Part shown: in pieces, positions 22,517-30,706 of the stretch | How the letters are laid out: each line of letters begins with the position of its first letter | Numbering within the stretch: the first letter of the stretch is position 1 | Source: Acidobacteriota bacterium | Lineage (GTDB): Bacteria; Acidobacteriota; Terriglobia; Terriglobales; Acidobacteriaceae | Length of the DNA: 42,081 nucleotides | Assembly: GCA_021791875.1 (NCBI GenBank) | Contig: JAJYVU010000028.1 | Span: 1 to 42,081 of the forward strand | Reading direction: 5' to 3' | Notes under the pieces: model-generated | The model's input: only the letters and a program-made list of their open reading frames with translations | Told to the model about the DNA's origin: nothing | Databases searched by the model: none | Program-made: the position numbers and the translations under genes

Positions 22517-25351
22517 ATGGAGAAGTCTCTTCAAACCCGCGTTTCGGTCGTCCTGCTGGCTGCGCTCACGCTGGCTGCGGTCTTCTTTGCGGCTTTTAAC
22601 TTCTTTCAGGAAAGCCATACCCAGTACCCGACCGACGGCATTAACTGGATCGAAGGCCACGGCGGACTGGTTGCCCGCTATGTTGCGCCCAACAGCCCAG
22701 GCCATCTTGCCGGTATTGAGAAAGGCGACATCCTCGTCGCTGTCAACAGCATTCCCACCCGGCGCATCGCAACCCTCTCTGAGGTCATGTTCCAGACCGG
22801 GGTTTACGGCAAGATCCGCTATACCCTGGTACGGCACGGAATCCGCATCGTCGATGTTCCCGTCATCCTCACCCAGAAAAACGAGAGCATCAACCAGGTC
22901 CTCCGCCTGATTGCCCTCATCTACCTCGGCATTGGCTTTTACGTCCTCTTCCGACGCTGGACCGCCCCGCACTCGCTCCACTTCTACATTTTCTGTCTGG
23001 CCTCGTTCATCCTGTACGCCTTCCATTACACAAATTCGTTTGACCTGTCAGACTGGATCGTCTACTGGAGCTGGATCGCCGCCGGCGCCATCCAGCCGGC
23101 GCTCTTTCTCCACTTCGGCATCATCTTCCCCGAGGATCGCCCGCGCCGCCGCCGCACCCTGCTGGTCCTCGTCTATCTGCCTGCTGTTCTCATCATCGGC
23201 CTCCAGATTCTCGCGCAGCAGTACTGGTCCGCCACTGAGCTTCTCAAGCACCACCTCGACCAGATCGCAGTCGGGTATCTGGGCCTCTACTACGTCATCA
23301 CCGCCATCATCCTCTATATCCACTACAAGTTCAGCCGCGTGCCCTTGCGCCGCCAGCAGCTCAAGTGGCTCACCCGTGGTACCTTCATCGCGGTTGCCCC
23401 GTTCATCGCCTTCTACGTCGTTCCCTTCCTCGCGAATGTGCCCATCAATGGCATTCCGATGCAGCTGGCCGGGATTGCCCCGCTGGTCTTTCTCCCGCTC
23501 ACTTTCAGCTGGGCCATTGTCCGCTACCGGCTCATGGACACCGACCTCATCTTCAAGCGCGGCGTTACCTACACCCTCGCCACTGCGCTGCTGGTCGGCC
23601 TCTACTTCGGGGTCGTCGCTGCTGCGGCCGAAGCCGCGCACCGTACCCTGCCCAAACTCGGCGGCTGGAGCCTCATCATCGCCGTCATCATTACCGCCCA
23701 GCTCTTCGATCCCCTCAAGCGCGCCATCCAGCGCCGCGTCGACAAAGTCTTTGACCGTCATCGCTACGATTACCGCAGCACCCTCATTGAATTTGGACGC
23801 GGTCTCAACACCCAGACCGACCTCGATGCCCTCATGAGCGCCATCGTCGACCGTCTGCCCAGCGCCCTGCTCGTCGAGCGCGTCGCCATCTTCCTCTCCG
23901 ACCGTCCAGGCCATTACGAGCTCTCTAAAGCTCACGGCTTCCCTGCCGGATTCTCCCTGCTTGGCAAGTCCCTCGACCTCGCATTCCTTGACTTCGACCA
24001 GCCCGACGCCGGCTCCCACATCTTCTTTGAGAACACCCAGGCCGCGCTCCATCTCACCGAAACCGAGCAGCGCACCGTCGGCCTCCTCGACCTCAACTAC
24101 TACCTGCCCTGCCGCGTTCAGGACCGCACCATTGCTGTCATCGGCCTCGGCAAAACAACCGGCGGCGACTTCCTCTCCAGCGAAGATATGGAGCTGCTCG
24201 AGTCCCTCGCCAGCTACATCGGCATTGCCCTCCAGAACGCCCGGCTCTACTCCAGCCTCGAACAAAAGATCACCGAGTTCGAACGCCTCAAGGAGTTCAA
24301 CGAAAATATCGTCGAATCCATCAACGTCGGCATCCTTGCCGTCGACCTGGACGATCGCATCGAAAGTTGGAACACTCAGATGGAGGTCCTCTTCGCCCTG
24401 CCGCGCGTCGAGGCACTGCGCCGTCCTCTCGCTGAAGTCTTCCCTGAACCGCTCTATCGCGAATACCTCACGGTGAAGGACCAGCCCGGCGTCCACCACT
24501 TCTACAAATTCCGTCTGCAGACTGCGGCCAGCGAAAATCGCACCGTCAATCTCGCCATCGCTCCGCTCGTCTCCCGCGAATTTGAAACTGTCGGCCGCAT
24601 CCTCCTCATCGAAGACATCACCGATCGCACGCAGCTCGAATCGCAGCTCTCCCAGGCGGAAAAGCTCTCCTCCATCGGCCTGCTCGCCGCCGGAGTCGCC
24701 CACGAGGTCAATACCCCTCTGGCCGTCATTTCGTCCTACACGCAGATGCTTTCCAAGCAGGTGCGCGATGATGCACGCCTTTCGCCGCTGCTCGACAAGA
24801 TCACGCAGCAGACCTTCCGCGCCTCGGAAATCGTCAATGGCCTGCTCAATTTCTCCCGTACCGGGAGCTCAGAATTCCGCGAAACCAACATCAACACGCT
24901 CATTCGGGAAACCCTCACGCTCCTCGATCACCAATTCAAGACTTCGCAGATCGAGCTCAACACCGAGCTTGCCGCCGATCTGCCGCCCATCCTCGGAAAC
25001 GCAGGCAAATTGCAGCAGGTCTTCCTCAACCTCTTTCTCAATGCCAAGGACGCCATGCACGATGGCGGCGCCCTGCGCATTCGTACCCTCGTCAACGGGC
25101 ATGTCACCATCGCCATCAGTGATACCGGCTCTGGCATCGCGCCCGAACATCTGCAACGCATCTACGACCCGTTTTTCACCACCAAATCCGCACCCAAGGA
25201 GGGCCAGCGTCGCGGCACAGGCCTCGGCCTCGCCGTAACCTACGGCATCATCCAGGAACACTCCGGAAAAATCCGCGTGGAAAGTGAAGTCGGTTGTGGG
25301 ACGACCTTTTACCTAGAATTCCCCGTCTTGAGGAAACCGGCTCATGTCTGA
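22517..25351 (+). CDS. Sensor histidine kinase with PDZ, multi-TM, GAF and PAS domains
   Basis: This is a 944-residue membrane sensor. Domains in order: an N-terminal TM helix (10-30); a PDZ-like domain (about 45-118, with APNSPGHLAGIEKGDILVAVN); about eight TM helices (125-385); GAF (about 425-580); PAS (about 590-700); HisKA with phospho-His729 in VAHEVNTPL; and HATPase (about 825-940) with NLFLNAKDAM, DTGSGIAP and GTGLGLAV. All catalytic boxes look intact. The PDZ domain would face the periplasm and could detect exposed protein C-termini. The stop overlaps the response regulator ATG by 8 bases (ATGTCTGA), so they are a cognate pair. Genes for an Mla permease and ATPase follow. Confidence 0.93.
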   Translation: MEKSLQTRVSVVLLAALTLAAVFFAAFNFFQESHTQYPTDGINWIEGHGGLVARYVAPNSPGHLAGIEKGDILVAVNSIPTRRIATLSEVMFQTGVYGKIRYTLVRHGIRIVDVPVILTQKNESINQVLRLIALIYLGIGFYVLFRRWTAPHSLHFYIFCLASFILYAFHYTNSFDLSDWIVYWSWIAAGAIQPALFLHFGIIFPEDRPRRRRTLLVLVYLPAVLIIGLQILAQQYWSATELLKHHLDQIAVGYLGLYYVITAIILYIHYKFSRVPLRRQQLKWLTRGTFIAVAPFIAFYVVPFLANVPINGIPMQLAGIAPLVFLPLTFSWAIVRYRLMDTDLIFKRGVTYTLATALLVGLYFGVVAAAAEAAHRTLPKLGGWSLIIAVIITAQLFDPLKRAIQRRVDKVFDRHRYDYRSTLIEFGRGLNTQTDLDALMSAIVDRLPSALLVERVAIFLSDRPGHYELSKAHGFPAGFSLLGKSLDLAFLDFDQPDAGSHIFFENTQAALHLTETEQRTVGLLDLNYYLPCRVQDRTIAVIGLGKTTGGDFLSSEDMELLESLASYIGIALQNARLYSSLEQKITEFERLKEFNENIVESINVGILAVDLDDRIESWNTQMEVLFALPRVEALRRPLAEVFPEPLYREYLTVKDQPGVHHFYKFRLQTAASENRTVNLAIAPLVSREFETVGRILLIEDITDRTQLESQLSQAEKLSSIGLLAAGVAHEVNTPLAVISSYTQMLSKQVRDDARLSPLLDKITQQTFRASEIVNGLLNFSRTGSSEFRETNINTLIRETLTLLDHQFKTSQIELNTELAADLPPILGNAGKLQQVFLNLFLNAKDAMHDGGALRIRTLVNGHVTIAISDTGSGIAPEHLQRIYDPFFTTKSAPKEGQRRGTGLGLAVTYGIIQEHSGKIRVESEVGCGTTFYLEFPVLRKPAHV

Positions 25352-26780
25352 AGCATCCGTCGTAACCCCGTATATCTCCCCCGACTCGCCCGGCGAGGTG
25401 CAGCACAAAATCCTCGTCATCGATGATGAAGCCGCTCTCCGTGAGACGATCGAGGCCCTGCTAACCCTCGAGGGCTACCTCGTCGACAGCGCTCCTACGG
25501 GCGAAGCCGGCCTCGAGAAGATCGACCGCGGTGCCTACGACCTCGTCCTGCTCGATCTCGCGCTTCCCGGCAAAAACGGCATTGAAATCCTCACTCTTCT
25601 CCGCGAGCGCCATCCCGAACTGCCCGTCATCATGATCACCGCCTACGGCACCGTCGACAATGTCATCGATGCCATTCGCAGTGGCGCCCAGAACTTCATC
25701 CAGAAGCCCTGGGACAACGAAAAACTCCTCGCTGACATTCGCTCCGCCATCGCCCGCCATCAGGCCGAAGAAGAAAACATCCAACTCAAGCGTGCCCTCA
25801 AGCAGCGCTACAACTTCTCCAACATCGTCGGCAAAAGCGAGTCCATGCTGCGCATCTTCGACCTGGTCTCTCAGGTCGCGCCCAGCCGCTCCACCGTGCT
25901 CATACAGGGTGAAAGCGGCACCGGCAAGGAGCTCATCGCCAAAGCCCTGCATGCCAACTCTTCCCGCCGTGACAAGCCCTTCGTCCCCGTCAATACCGGA
26001 GCCATGCCCACTGACCTGCTGGAGTCCACCCTCTTCGGCCACGTCAAAGGAGCATTCACCTCTGCCATCGCCTCCAAGAAGGGTCTCTTCGAGGTCGCCA
26101 ATGGCGGCACGCTCTTCCTCGACGAAATCGGCACCATGGGCATGGACACCCAGGCCAAGATCCTCCGCGTCCTGCAGGACCGCCGCTTCATGCAGCTCGG
26201 CGGCACGCAGGAAATCCAGGTCGATGTCCGCATCATCGCCGCCACCAACGTCGATCTCCGCCAGGCCGTCCGTGAAGGCAAGTTCCGCGAAGACCTCTAC
26301 TACCGCCTCAACGTCATCCCCATTGAAATGCCACCGCTGCGTGGCCGCCGCGAAGACGTCCCGCTGCTCTCCTCGCACTTCCTCAAGCGCTTCTCTGACG
26401 AAAACAGCCTGCCGCTGCGTTCGCTCACTCCAGAATCCCTCCGCATCCTCATCGATTACGACTGGCCCGGCAATGTCCGCGAGCTCGAAAATGTCATCGA
26501 GCGCGGCGTCGTTCTCTCTTCCACCACCAGCATTGGACCCGAACTGCTGCCCGGCCACATCACTGGCCGCAACTACTCCACAAGCCTGTTCGAGCACAGT
26601 CCCGATGCCTCGCTCTTCGAAATTCTCGAAGACATCGAACGCCGCATCATCATGGCCAAACTCGAGCGCTGCAATTGGAACCAGACAGAAGCCGCCGAGC
26701 AGTTCCGCATTCCGCTCTCAACCCTTAACCAGAAAATCAAGCGCCTCAATATCGAGATCCGCAAACGCAGCCGCGAATAA
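25344..26780 (+). CDS. NtrC-family sigma54-type response regulator with a GAFTSA loop
   Basis: This 478-residue activator has a receiver domain (about 22-135; phospho-acceptor Asp71 in LLDLALPG, Lys121). An AAA+ domain follows (about 158-390; Walker A GESGTGKE 189-196, Walker B GGTLFLDEIG). A Fis-type helix-turn-helix near the C-terminus is seen as WNQTEAAEQFRIPLSTLNQKIKR. Canonical family members have GAFTGA, the loop contacting sigma54; here residues 236-241 are GAFTSA. It is translationally coupled to the histidine kinase. It probably controls envelope-related genes, possibly the mla genes 74 bases downstream, although I saw no -24/-12 element in that gap. Confidence 0.95.
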   Translation: MSEASVVTPYISPDSPGEVQHKILVIDDEAALRETIEALLTLEGYLVDSAPTGEAGLEKIDRGAYDLVLLDLALPGKNGIEILTLLRERHPELPVIMITAYGTVDNVIDAIRSGAQNFIQKPWDNEKLLADIRSAIARHQAEEENIQLKRALKQRYNFSNIVGKSESMLRIFDLVSQVAPSRSTVLIQGESGTGKELIAKALHANSSRRDKPFVPVNTGAMPTDLLESTLFGHVKGAFTSAIASKKGLFEVANGGTLFLDEIGTMGMDTQAKILRVLQDRRFMQLGGTQEIQVDVRIIAATNVDLRQAVREGKFREDLYYRLNVIPIEMPPLRGRREDVPLLSSHFLKRFSDENSLPLRSLTPESLRILIDYDWPGNVRELENVIERGVVLSSTTSIGPELLPGHITGRNYSTSLFEHSPDASLFEILEDIERRIIMAKLERCNWNQTEAAEQFRIPLSTLNQKIKRLNIEIRKRSRE

Positions 26781-26853
26781 AATGGAACTCAGAGTCCGGC
26801 TCAGCGGCAGTCGATCCCCCGTCTGCTGCATCTAAAACGCAGAAACTGGAACC

Positions 26854-27633
26854 ATGCCTCTAGCCACGCTCGATACCGCCGCGAAACGTTGGGTCCTGTC
26901 GGTGCAGGATTATGCGCTGCTCACCGGACGCGCCCTCGTCAACCTCTTTCGACGTCCGTTCTATTGGTCTGACATTGTCTTGCAGGCGGACTCTATTGGC
27001 ATTGGCTCGCTGCCCATCGTCATCCTCACCGGCTTTTTCACCGGCGGCGTGCTCGCGCTCAACAGCGCATCCACCTTGGCGCAATTCGGCGCCACCGCCG
27101 TCACAGGCCAGTTGGTCAGCCTGGCCATGATCAAGGAACTCGGCCCCGTGCTCACCAGCCTCATGGTTTCGGGCCGCAACGCCTCCGGAATGGCCAGCGA
27201 ACTCGGCTCCATGATGGTCACTGAACAAATTGACGCCATGCGCGCTCTCGGCACCGACCCGCTCAAAAAGCTCGTCATGCCCCGCATCGTCTCCACCGTC
27301 GTCATGCTTTTCTTCCTCACCATCGTCTCTGACGCAGTCGGCATCCTCGGTGGTGCATTTGTCTCGTCCGTCATGCTCGGCCAGAACAGCTCCCAGTATT
27401 TCCATACGGCCTACCAGTCGCTCGTCTATTCCGATGTCCTCGAGGGCCTCATGAAGCCCATCGCCTTCGGCTTCATCATCTCCACCATCGGTTGTTACTT
27501 CGGCATGTCGACTCGCGGCGGCACGCAGGGCGTCGGCCGTTCCACCACCCAGGCTGTCGTCGTAGCTTCCATCATCATCATCGCCACCGACTTCTTCATC
27601 ACCCAGATCTTCATCACGGTCTTCGGGCGATGA
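26854..27633 (+). CDS. mlaE: MlaE-type phospholipid transport permease
   Basis: MlaE is the inner-membrane permease of the ABC complex that moves phospholipids between inner and outer membranes. The 259-residue protein has about five to six hydrophobic segments. It shows the family core GFFTGGVLALNSASTLAQFGA and the conserved cytoplasmic loop ELGPVLTSLMVSGRNASG, followed by ELGSMMVTEQIDAMRALG. The ATG is preceded by CTGGAACC, a weak Shine-Dalgarno. The stop overlaps the ATPase start (ATGA). No MCE-domain (MlaD), MlaB or MlaC gene follows, unlike E. coli, so those parts must be elsewhere. Confidence 0.92.
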   Translation: MPLATLDTAAKRWVLSVQDYALLTGRALVNLFRRPFYWSDIVLQADSIGIGSLPIVILTGFFTGGVLALNSASTLAQFGATAVTGQLVSLAMIKELGPVLTSLMVSGRNASGMASELGSMMVTEQIDAMRALGTDPLKKLVMPRIVSTVVMLFFLTIVSDAVGILGGAFVSSVMLGQNSSQYFHTAYQSLVYSDVLEGLMKPIAFGFIISTIGCYFGMSTRGGTQGVGRSTTQAVVVASIIIIATDFFITQIFITVFGR

Positions 27634-28463
27634 CCACCGTCGCCCAGCCCCGCATCGACCACGTCGACACTGCACAAGACCAGATCGTCGTCTTCGATCA
27701 TGTTTCCATCGGTTTTGACGGAAAACCCGTCCTCGATGACATCTCCTTCCGTGTCCATCGCGGCGAAAACCGCATCATCATTGGTCCGGCCGGCGTCGGA
27801 AAGAGCGTCCTGCTCAAACTCACCAATGGCCTTCTTAAGCCTGACGCCGGAACCATTTCGCTCTTCGGTCACAACCTCGGCGAAATGAAGCAGCGCGACC
27901 TCTTCACCCTGCGCGGCGATGTCGGCACCGTCTTTCAGGAGGGCGCGCTCTTTGACTCCCTCACCGTCCGCGACAACGTCGGCTTCCGCCTCGCCGAAGA
28001 ACACGTCCCCGACGATGAAATCGACCGCCGCGTCACCGAGGCGCTTCGCTTCGTCGAGCTCGAACACACTCTCTACCAGTTCCCATCCGAGCTCTCGGGC
28101 GGAATGCGCCGCCGCGTCGCCATCGCGCGCGCCATCGTCACCAATCCCAAGCTGCTGCTCTACGACTCACCCACAGGTGGCCTCGATCCCATCACCTCCA
28201 CCACCATCGTCGAACTCATCATCAAGCAGCGCGATGCCTCCCACACCACCTCGCTCCTGGTCACGCACCGCCTGCAGGACGCCTTCATGCTCGCCACGCA
28301 CCGCTATTCGCACGACTGCAAATGCATCGAGCCTCTCCCCGAAGGCGAAACCGACCCCAACACCACATTCCTCGTTCTCAACGACGGCCATATCGTCTTC
28401 GACGGCAACACCCACGACCTCGTCCACTCCGACGACCCCTTCATCCGACAATACCTCCAGTAA
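27630..28463 (+). CDS. mlaF: MlaF-like ABC ATPase with Ser in place of the Walker B glutamate
   Basis: This is the ATP-binding partner of the permease just upstream (277 residues). Seen are Walker A GPAGVGKS, the LSGGMRRRVAIARAI signature and the switch His in LLVTHRLQDA. Walker B reads LLLYDSPTGGLDP: the catalytic glutamate expected after Asp is Ser180 (TCA at 28167-28169). Between the switch region and the last strand is an insertion including CKCIEPLPEGETDPNTT. I chose ATG 27630 because it forms the ATGA overlap with the permease stop and precedes the first ATPase strand; the frame is open further upstream inside the permease gene. The 3' end overlaps the convergent phosphatase gene by 23 bases. 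Confidence 0.9.
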   Translation: MTTVAQPRIDHVDTAQDQIVVFDHVSIGFDGKPVLDDISFRVHRGENRIIIGPAGVGKSVLLKLTNGLLKPDAGTISLFGHNLGEMKQRDLFTLRGDVGTVFQEGALFDSLTVRDNVGFRLAEEHVPDDEIDRRVTEALRFVELEHTLYQFPSELSGGMRRRVAIARAIVTNPKLLLYDSPTGGLDPITSTTIVELIIKQRDASHTTSLLVTHRLQDAFMLATHRYSHDCKCIEPLPEGETDPNTTFLVLNDGHIVFDGNTHDLVHSDDPFIRQYLQ

Positions 28464-30582
28464 GTCCATCCGTCTGTAGAACAGACACCTGCGCCAAATC
28501 AACCTTCAGCGCGCGCACCTTCACGCCCAGCACAGTAATATCGTCCTCCTGCCCAAACTCCATGGCGGCCTTCGCAATACTCCCCGGATCAAGTTTCGCC
28601 AGTGCCTCCATCCGCTCAAAGCCCAGCAGTTCACCGCTCGCGTTCTGAGCCTCCAGAACTCCATCGGTCATAAAGGTCAAGTAGTCGTCCGCATCCAGTT
28701 GCACGCTAAAAGCTTCATACTCCACACCTGAAACAATCCCCAGCGGCAGCGACCCCGGCAACTCCATCGCCACGCCATTCCGGTACGGAGGCAGATGGCC
28801 CGCATTGGCCATCACCATCGCACCGCCCGGCCGCAAATGCGCCACAATGCACGTCGCAAAGTGACTGTTCGCCCGCCCCAGCAGCCGCTCATTCAGCACC
28901 CGCAAAATCTGCACCGGATCGCTCGTCTCCTCAATCTTTGTCCGGGCCGCACCCACCAGCACTGCCACCAGCATCGCCGCCGCCATGCCTTTGCCGCTCA
29001 CGTCGCCCACCACAATCACCAGCGATCCATCCGGCCTCGGAATCGCCTGGAAGAAATCCCCGCCCACCGTCCGCGCAGCATGATACTCCGCCTTCACATC
29101 AAACAGCTCAGAGTGGATCGGCTCAGGGACCAGCACCTGCTGCTGCAAGGCACGTGCCTGCTCCAGGTCCTGCTCGATGGTCTGCTTCTTCAGCTGCTCT
29201 TCAATCCTTGTATGCAGAAAGCGCCGCCCCACCAGCACCGCCAGCACCAGCACCAGCAGGAAACCCGCAACATCTGCCATCCTTAAATTCAGACCTGAAG
29301 TAAAAAAATAATTCGTACGGATCTTCCACCACGTCCGCAAGTTGGTCCCGTAAAAGCCAATGCTGGTCAGCCCAATCGGCACCATCGCCAGCAGCGCGCC
29401 AACCCGGTCCTTAAAGTAGGCCTGGAACAACGTCACCAGCACCAGCGCGCCGAGCGCAAATGACACAAATACATTTAATTGCGCCCACCGCAACGACGCC
29501 TCAGCCGCTGCAAAACCCGCACGATAGTCGGCATCGAACCGAATCATCACGAGCGCGCTGCTCACAGCTAGCAACACACCGGCAAATCCTGCCCATCGCA
29601 CCCATCGGCTCCAGCGCTCCCGCCGGATACCAAACCAGTCCTCCCAGACCAAAATCCAGAAGAACATTGCAACTGACGGCACAACCAGGGCAGGCGAATT
29701 CACCTGATCCTGCGTCAACCATAACGAAAACAGCCCCGCCAGCATCACAAACTCCACCAATCCTTCCGAGAGCAGCGCGATGGTCAGCCACAGGTACGTC
29801 TTTTCCGATCGGTCGTAGATCCAGAAACAGAAAAATCCAGCCGCAGCCAACATCATCAGGAACGAGACAACGGCTGGCACCATCTGGTTCAGAATGAGCT
29901 CCTGCCTCTCCTGCCTTAACAACAAAACCACCGCCCTGTGAAAACCAATCACAGGAAGCTCATGCATGCCTCCCGTGCTGTGCGTCCCCGCATCCACAGC
30001 AGAGATAGGAGAAAGGTAGAACCGAATGGCCAGTTGAATATTGCCCGTGGCATCTGGCGCAGGCAGCGGAAAAATCAGTGGACGCGATCGGTAAATCGCC
30101 ACCCCGCCGGAAGTAAATTTCCCAAAACCTCCTATGAACTTCCCGTTGGCAAATACCTGGTAGCCGTCATCTACATGCCCCGGCATTTTGATCCACAAAT
30201 TCGAACCGCCATGTTTCACATGGATATTCAGGCGATACCACGCGTACCCGGCCAGCTTCGGATAACCGAGCGCTGACCATCCCCGCATGTAACCTCCATA
30301 CTGGTAGACCGGATCAATCACATCGCTCGACGAATGCAACCTCATCTTCGCCCAGCCGCTGTCGTCATAGCCCGCATCAGCCCATAACAAACGCCCACCC
30401 ACCCGCGGAGAATCCCCTGGCTGAAATCGCCAGGTTCCGTTCAGAGTCTTCGACCAGTTCACGGAGCCAACGTCACCTCCGGTCGGAACCGTCACTGTAA
30501 CCCGAGCCTGCGCGTGAGGACACACCAGCCCGGCCACCAGCAAAACCAGAAGAAACCACCATCGGAAACGCCGCTCGTTCAT
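28441..30582 (-). CDS. Membrane-bound SpoIIE/RsbU-type serine phosphatase
   Basis: This 713-residue protein probably dephosphorylates an anti-sigma-factor antagonist. It has a signal sequence (WWFLLVLLVAGLVCPHAQA), then a galactose-binding-like beta domain (about 30-190, with LNGTWRFQPGDSP and KMPGHVDDGYQVFANGKFIG). About seven TM helices follow (roughly 215-430), resembling 7TM-DISM receptors, then a short coiled coil (EEQLKKQTIEQDLEQARALQ). The C-terminal PP2C/SpoIIE domain carries metal-binding GGDFFQ and VVGDVSGKGMAAA. The start is ATG 30582, before the signal sequence; the frame continues upstream into the acyl-CoA dehydrogenase gene on the other strand. A TAGCCT hexamer lies seven bases before the ATG. 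Confidence 0.9.
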   Translation of the reverse strand: MNERRFRWWFLLVLLVAGLVCPHAQARVTVTVPTGGDVGSVNWSKTLNGTWRFQPGDSPRVGGRLLWADAGYDDSGWAKMRLHSSSDVIDPVYQYGGYMRGWSALGYPKLAGYAWYRLNIHVKHGGSNLWIKMPGHVDDGYQVFANGKFIGGFGKFTSGGVAIYRSRPLIFPLPAPDATGNIQLAIRFYLSPISAVDAGTHSTGGMHELPVIGFHRAVVLLLRQERQELILNQMVPAVVSFLMMLAAAGFFCFWIYDRSEKTYLWLTIALLSEGLVEFVMLAGLFSLWLTQDQVNSPALVVPSVAMFFWILVWEDWFGIRRERWSRWVRWAGFAGVLLAVSSALVMIRFDADYRAGFAAAEASLRWAQLNVFVSFALGALVLVTLFQAYFKDRVGALLAMVPIGLTSIGFYGTNLRTWWKIRTNYFFTSGLNLRMADVAGFLLVLVLAVLVGRRFLHTRIEEQLKKQTIEQDLEQARALQQQVLVPEPIHSELFDVKAEYHAARTVGGDFFQAIPRPDGSLVIVVGDVSGKGMAAAMLVAVLVGAARTKIEETSDPVQILRVLNERLLGRANSHFATCIVAHLRPGGAMVMANAGHLPPYRNGVAMELPGSLPLGIVSGVEYEAFSVQLDADDYLTFMTDGVLEAQNASGELLGFERMEALAKLDPGSIAKAAMEFGQEDDITVLGVKVRALKVDLAQVSVLQTDGLTGGIVG

Positions 30583-30589
30583 GCCGAGC

Positions 30590-30666
30590 AGGCTAGCATG
30601 CCCCCACCACCGCGCAAAATCCTCTTTTTCCCCGCACTTCCAACCCCCACCGCGCTCTGCTAGCCT
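30590..30666. promoter_or_regulatory. Divergent promoter region with mirrored TGCTAGCCT elements
   Basis: AGGCTAGCA (30590-30598) and TGCTAGCCT (30658-30666) are perfect inverted copies separated by 59 bases. Each contains a TAGCCT hexamer pointing outward, one toward the phosphatase gene (7 bases from its ATG) and one toward the acyl-CoA dehydrogenase gene (40 bases before its ATG, leaving room for a GGAG ribosome site). They could be paired -10 elements or a two-half operator. Confidence 0.45.
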
Positions 30667-30706
30667 ATGGTGTCCTGCATTCAGGCAACACGGAGCAAGA
30701 ACCCGC

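Noticed and set aside
23048..24703. Long minus-strand open frame (about 551 codons) inside the histidine kinase gene
   Set aside because: It is the complement of a gene with intact kinase motifs. The product is Glu/Asp/Gly-rich without any domain, as expected from codon bias in the opposite frame.
25461..26597. Minus-strand open frame (about 378 codons) inside the response regulator gene
   Set aside because: It lies wholly opposite a well-conserved NtrC-type gene and has a low-complexity acidic composition and no recognisable fold.
26781..26853. Search for a sigma54 -24/-12 promoter before mlaE
   Set aside because: No TGGCAC-N5-TTGC-like sequence was seen by eye in this short gap.
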